Below, in pieces: positions 63,201 to 64,000 of a stretch of 64,000 nucleotides of DNA. The translations under genes were made by a program, and so were the position numbers. Position 1 is the first letter of the stretch; each line of letters starts with the position of its first letter. A model generated the notes under the pieces. It ran no database searches, had not been told where the DNA came from, and saw only the letters and a list, made by a program, of their open reading frames with translations. Origin of the DNA: JACVRN01 sp963715565 (GTDB lineage Bacteria; Acidobacteriota; Blastocatellia; Pyrinomonadales; Pyrinomonadaceae); contig OY970256.1 of assembly GCA_963715565.1 (NCBI GenBank), positions 1,302,001 through 1,366,000 on the forward strand. Reading direction: 5' to 3'.

Positions 63201-63866
63201 CTCGACTCGGCCAATGATACGGATGGGGATAGCGTGTGCGGCAATGTGGATAACTGTCTGACTACCGCTAATCCCAACCAGGCTGACTCTGACGCCGACG
63301 GCAGGGGCGATGCCTGCGACGCGTGTCCGTTTGATCCCGCAAACGACGCCGACGGGGATGGGGTCTGCGGCAACGTGGATAACTGCCCGACCATCGCTAA
63401 CCCGGATCAGAGAGACACAGACGGCGACGGTGTGGGCGACGCCTGCACGCCATTCCAATTCCCGGCGGGGGGCCAGTTCGTTATCGGCGATCTGGCGGAT
63501 CTGTCCGGCGGGGACACGGTCAACTTCTGGGATTCCACGATCAACTTCTGGGATTCGCAGTGGTCGCAGAACAACCCCATGAGCGGCGGGCCTGCCCCGA
63601 ACTCGTTCAAGGGTTTCGAGAACGGGACAGCGACGCCGACGTGCGGCAGCACGTGGACGAGCCAGCCCGGCAACAGTTCGAACCCTCCGCCGACCATACC
63701 GCAGTACATGGCTGTGATTGTTTCGAGCAATGTGAGCGAGAACGGCCGGGTCATCAGCGGGGACGTAAAGCGAATCGTCGTCGTTCGGACCTATCCTAGT
63801 TACGGGCCTGCCCCCGGACACAGAGGCACGGGTCAGGTGGTGGCGATCATCTGTAGCGTACCGTAA
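60255..63866 (+). CDS. Secreted SBBP-repeat/thrombospondin-3-repeat protein
   Basis: 1203 residues; AAGGAG 10 bases before ATG. Signal peptide ~1-32. Residues ~70-290 are the N-terminal domain typical of SBBP proteins (PLQFEANQGQTNERVKFISR, VDLIFHGNQQQLEYDFRVAP). Residues ~290-760 are SBBP beta-propeller repeats (YSTFLGG, GNAYVTG, FPTTPGAFQ). Residues ~765-1070 are Asp/Cys-rich thrombospondin type 3 repeats (DGVCGNVDNCP, DGDGVGDACD), which bind calcium. A C-terminal ~130-residue domain (FPAGGQFVIGDLADLSGGD) is unassigned. Likely a calcium-stabilised surface protein. It may be under control of the divergent XRE repressor. Confidence 0.88.
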   Translation: MHSQRIAGRYIGLILALILVTNVAPLAGHSSYRRARTEAPFKTSTTRPGEPATRAASKPDASARTRAEGAYGKLPLQFEANQGQTNERVKFISRGAGYSLFLTDGEAVMVLSPNASAKTQGRRKANLKASVLRMKFVGAQPAPEVTGVDLLPGRSNYLIGKDAQQWHTDVPNYAKVQYREIYKGVDLIFHGNQQQLEYDFRVAPGANPESIKLSFSGARRVRIDAASGDLILRTATGDVRQHKPVTYQEIDGEKRTVASRFRVNRRGEVGFVVGDYDATKPLVIDPTLSYSTFLGGSGNQTRPSHIAVDSAGNAYVMGWTATTDFPTTPGAFQTINNGGPFSHTDYFVTKLNPTGSALVYSTYLGGTGDEASTGGGIAVDLLGNAYVTGGTTSADFPVTPGAFQPTKNGTITQANAFVTKLNPAGNALVYSTYIGGGGSVAHGIAVDLADNACVTGTTGSPAFPVTPGAFQSSHGGDLDAFVTELNPLGTGLIYSTFLGGNGTENFNVSGIAVDTFGKIYVTGKTAIQAATNTFPTTPGAFQTTYGGGGTDVFAAKFDPLLIGAASLVYSTFLGGNSLDNGLGIAVDPTGNAYITGGSASPNYPTTAGAFDTTYGGTGDFFVTKLNPTGSGLVYSTFLGGTGNEASNAIALDSANHAWVTGPSESSDYPVTADAFQPARASASEYDMVVTELSADGASLIYSTYLGGSLTDFGTGITVDSADSAYVTGWTQSRNFPTTAGAYQTTLSPGNIFKGIVAKFGPAATACPNDPANDADEDGVCGDVDNCPTVANPDQADADADGVGDACDACPNDPANDVDGDGVCGNVDNCPADPAKTEPGTCGCGVPDTDTDGDGTADCLDQCPDDPAKTNPDACGCGVPDADADGDGIANCSDSCPLDPNNDADVDGVCGNVDNCPATANPNQQDSDGDGTGDACDACPNDPANDADGDGVCGNVDNCPTVANSNQRDTDGDGRGDACDVCPLDSANDTDGDSVCGNVDNCLTTANPNQADSDADGRGDACDACPFDPANDADGDGVCGNVDNCPTIANPDQRDTDGDGVGDACTPFQFPAGGQFVIGDLADLSGGDTVNFWDSTINFWDSQWSQNNPMSGGPAPNSFKGFENGTATPTCGSTWTSQPGNSSNPPPTIPQYMAVIVSSNVSENGRVISGDVKRIVVVRTYPSYGPAPGHRGTGQVVAIICSVP

Positions 63867-64000
63867 GGTGCTTCGCCTCTGCGTGTAGAGGAGGGCTTTG
63901 ACCACGGAGGCACAGGGGGGCGCAGCTAAAAACAGAAAGCTGTGCCCCTGAACTACTTGGATTTCTCAGTTTCGTTAGCGCACGCGTTTGGATACGCTGA
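63867..64000. other. Window end, no gene
   Basis: 134 bp after the SBBP gene. No terminator or start of another gene is recognisable. Confidence 0.5.

Noticed and set aside
62490..63905. 471-codon minus-strand open frame
   Set aside because: Antisense to the thrombospondin-3 repeats; periodicity is inherited from the sense strand.

Overview
The window is high-GC bacterial chromosome, most likely Acidobacteriota and perhaps class Blastocatellia. This is inferred from protein style, not from a marker gene: two OmpR-type winged-helix/TolB-like/TPR proteins, SBBP and thrombospondin-3 repeat exoproteins, a huge Sec-exported YD-repeat protein, and a TPR-GAF-sigma54 activator. No rRNA, no bona fide tRNA and no integron integrase gene is visible.

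The main feature is an integron-type gene-cassette array in two blocks (about 131-4699 and 31219-52515). Nine compact attC sites of 86-110 bp share RYYYAAC-AACTCATTCAACC left arms and GGTTAATTCGGGC-GTTRRRY right arms, like the attC of aadA cassettes. The GTTRRRY box opening a cassette is the exact inverse complement of the RYYYAAC box closing it in 11 of 14 testable cases, including rare variants (GTTATAC/GTATAAC, GTTATGC/GCATAAC, GTTAGAT/ATCTAAC, GTTGGGC/GCCCAAC). That is the expected signature of site-specific cassette insertion. Cassettes run left to right, so an attI/intI end, if present, lies left of the window. The cargo is small or hypothetical proteins, lipoproteins, a HigBA-like toxin-antitoxin pair, a DUF3465-like protein, an EACC1-like protein, a GAF-like membrane protein and two large TIR-domain proteins (TIR-TM-coiled coil-WD40 and TIR-TM-TolB-TPR).

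A pattern I do not recognise from described integrons is that pentapeptide-repeat/TIR genes lie inside the attC sites, between the left half and the right half. Two intact copies, two internally deleted copies sharing one deletion junction, and one 5' remnant are present. Their outer boxes still obey the cassette pairing rule. Another attC is split by an IS110-family element, and one more by a winged-helix/TPR gene.

Between the blocks (4.7-31 kb) lie ordinary chromosomal and accessory genes: a MopE-like secreted protein, a cysteine-rich hypothetical protein, a winged-helix/TPR regulator, an IS4-like element with target duplication, an AraC-type HTH protein, an exported tail-fibre-like protein, a frameshifted fibronectin-III protein, and a 1810-residue Rhs-like protein. 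The Rhs-like protein carries a Tlde1/L,D-transpeptidase-like tip, a candidate lipoprotein immunity gene and an orphan Rhs remnant. These are followed by a gene broken by an IS903-type element with a 9-bp duplication, a tRNA-like/small-ORF/terminator cluster, and a HEPN-domain gene.

Right of the array (52.6-64 kb) are a subtilase with a hexapeptide-repeat tail, a sigma54 activator, a decayed IS6 copy next to an IS200-like element, an XRE regulator with a 46-bp operator-like palindrome, and a 1203-residue SBBP/TSP3 exoprotein.
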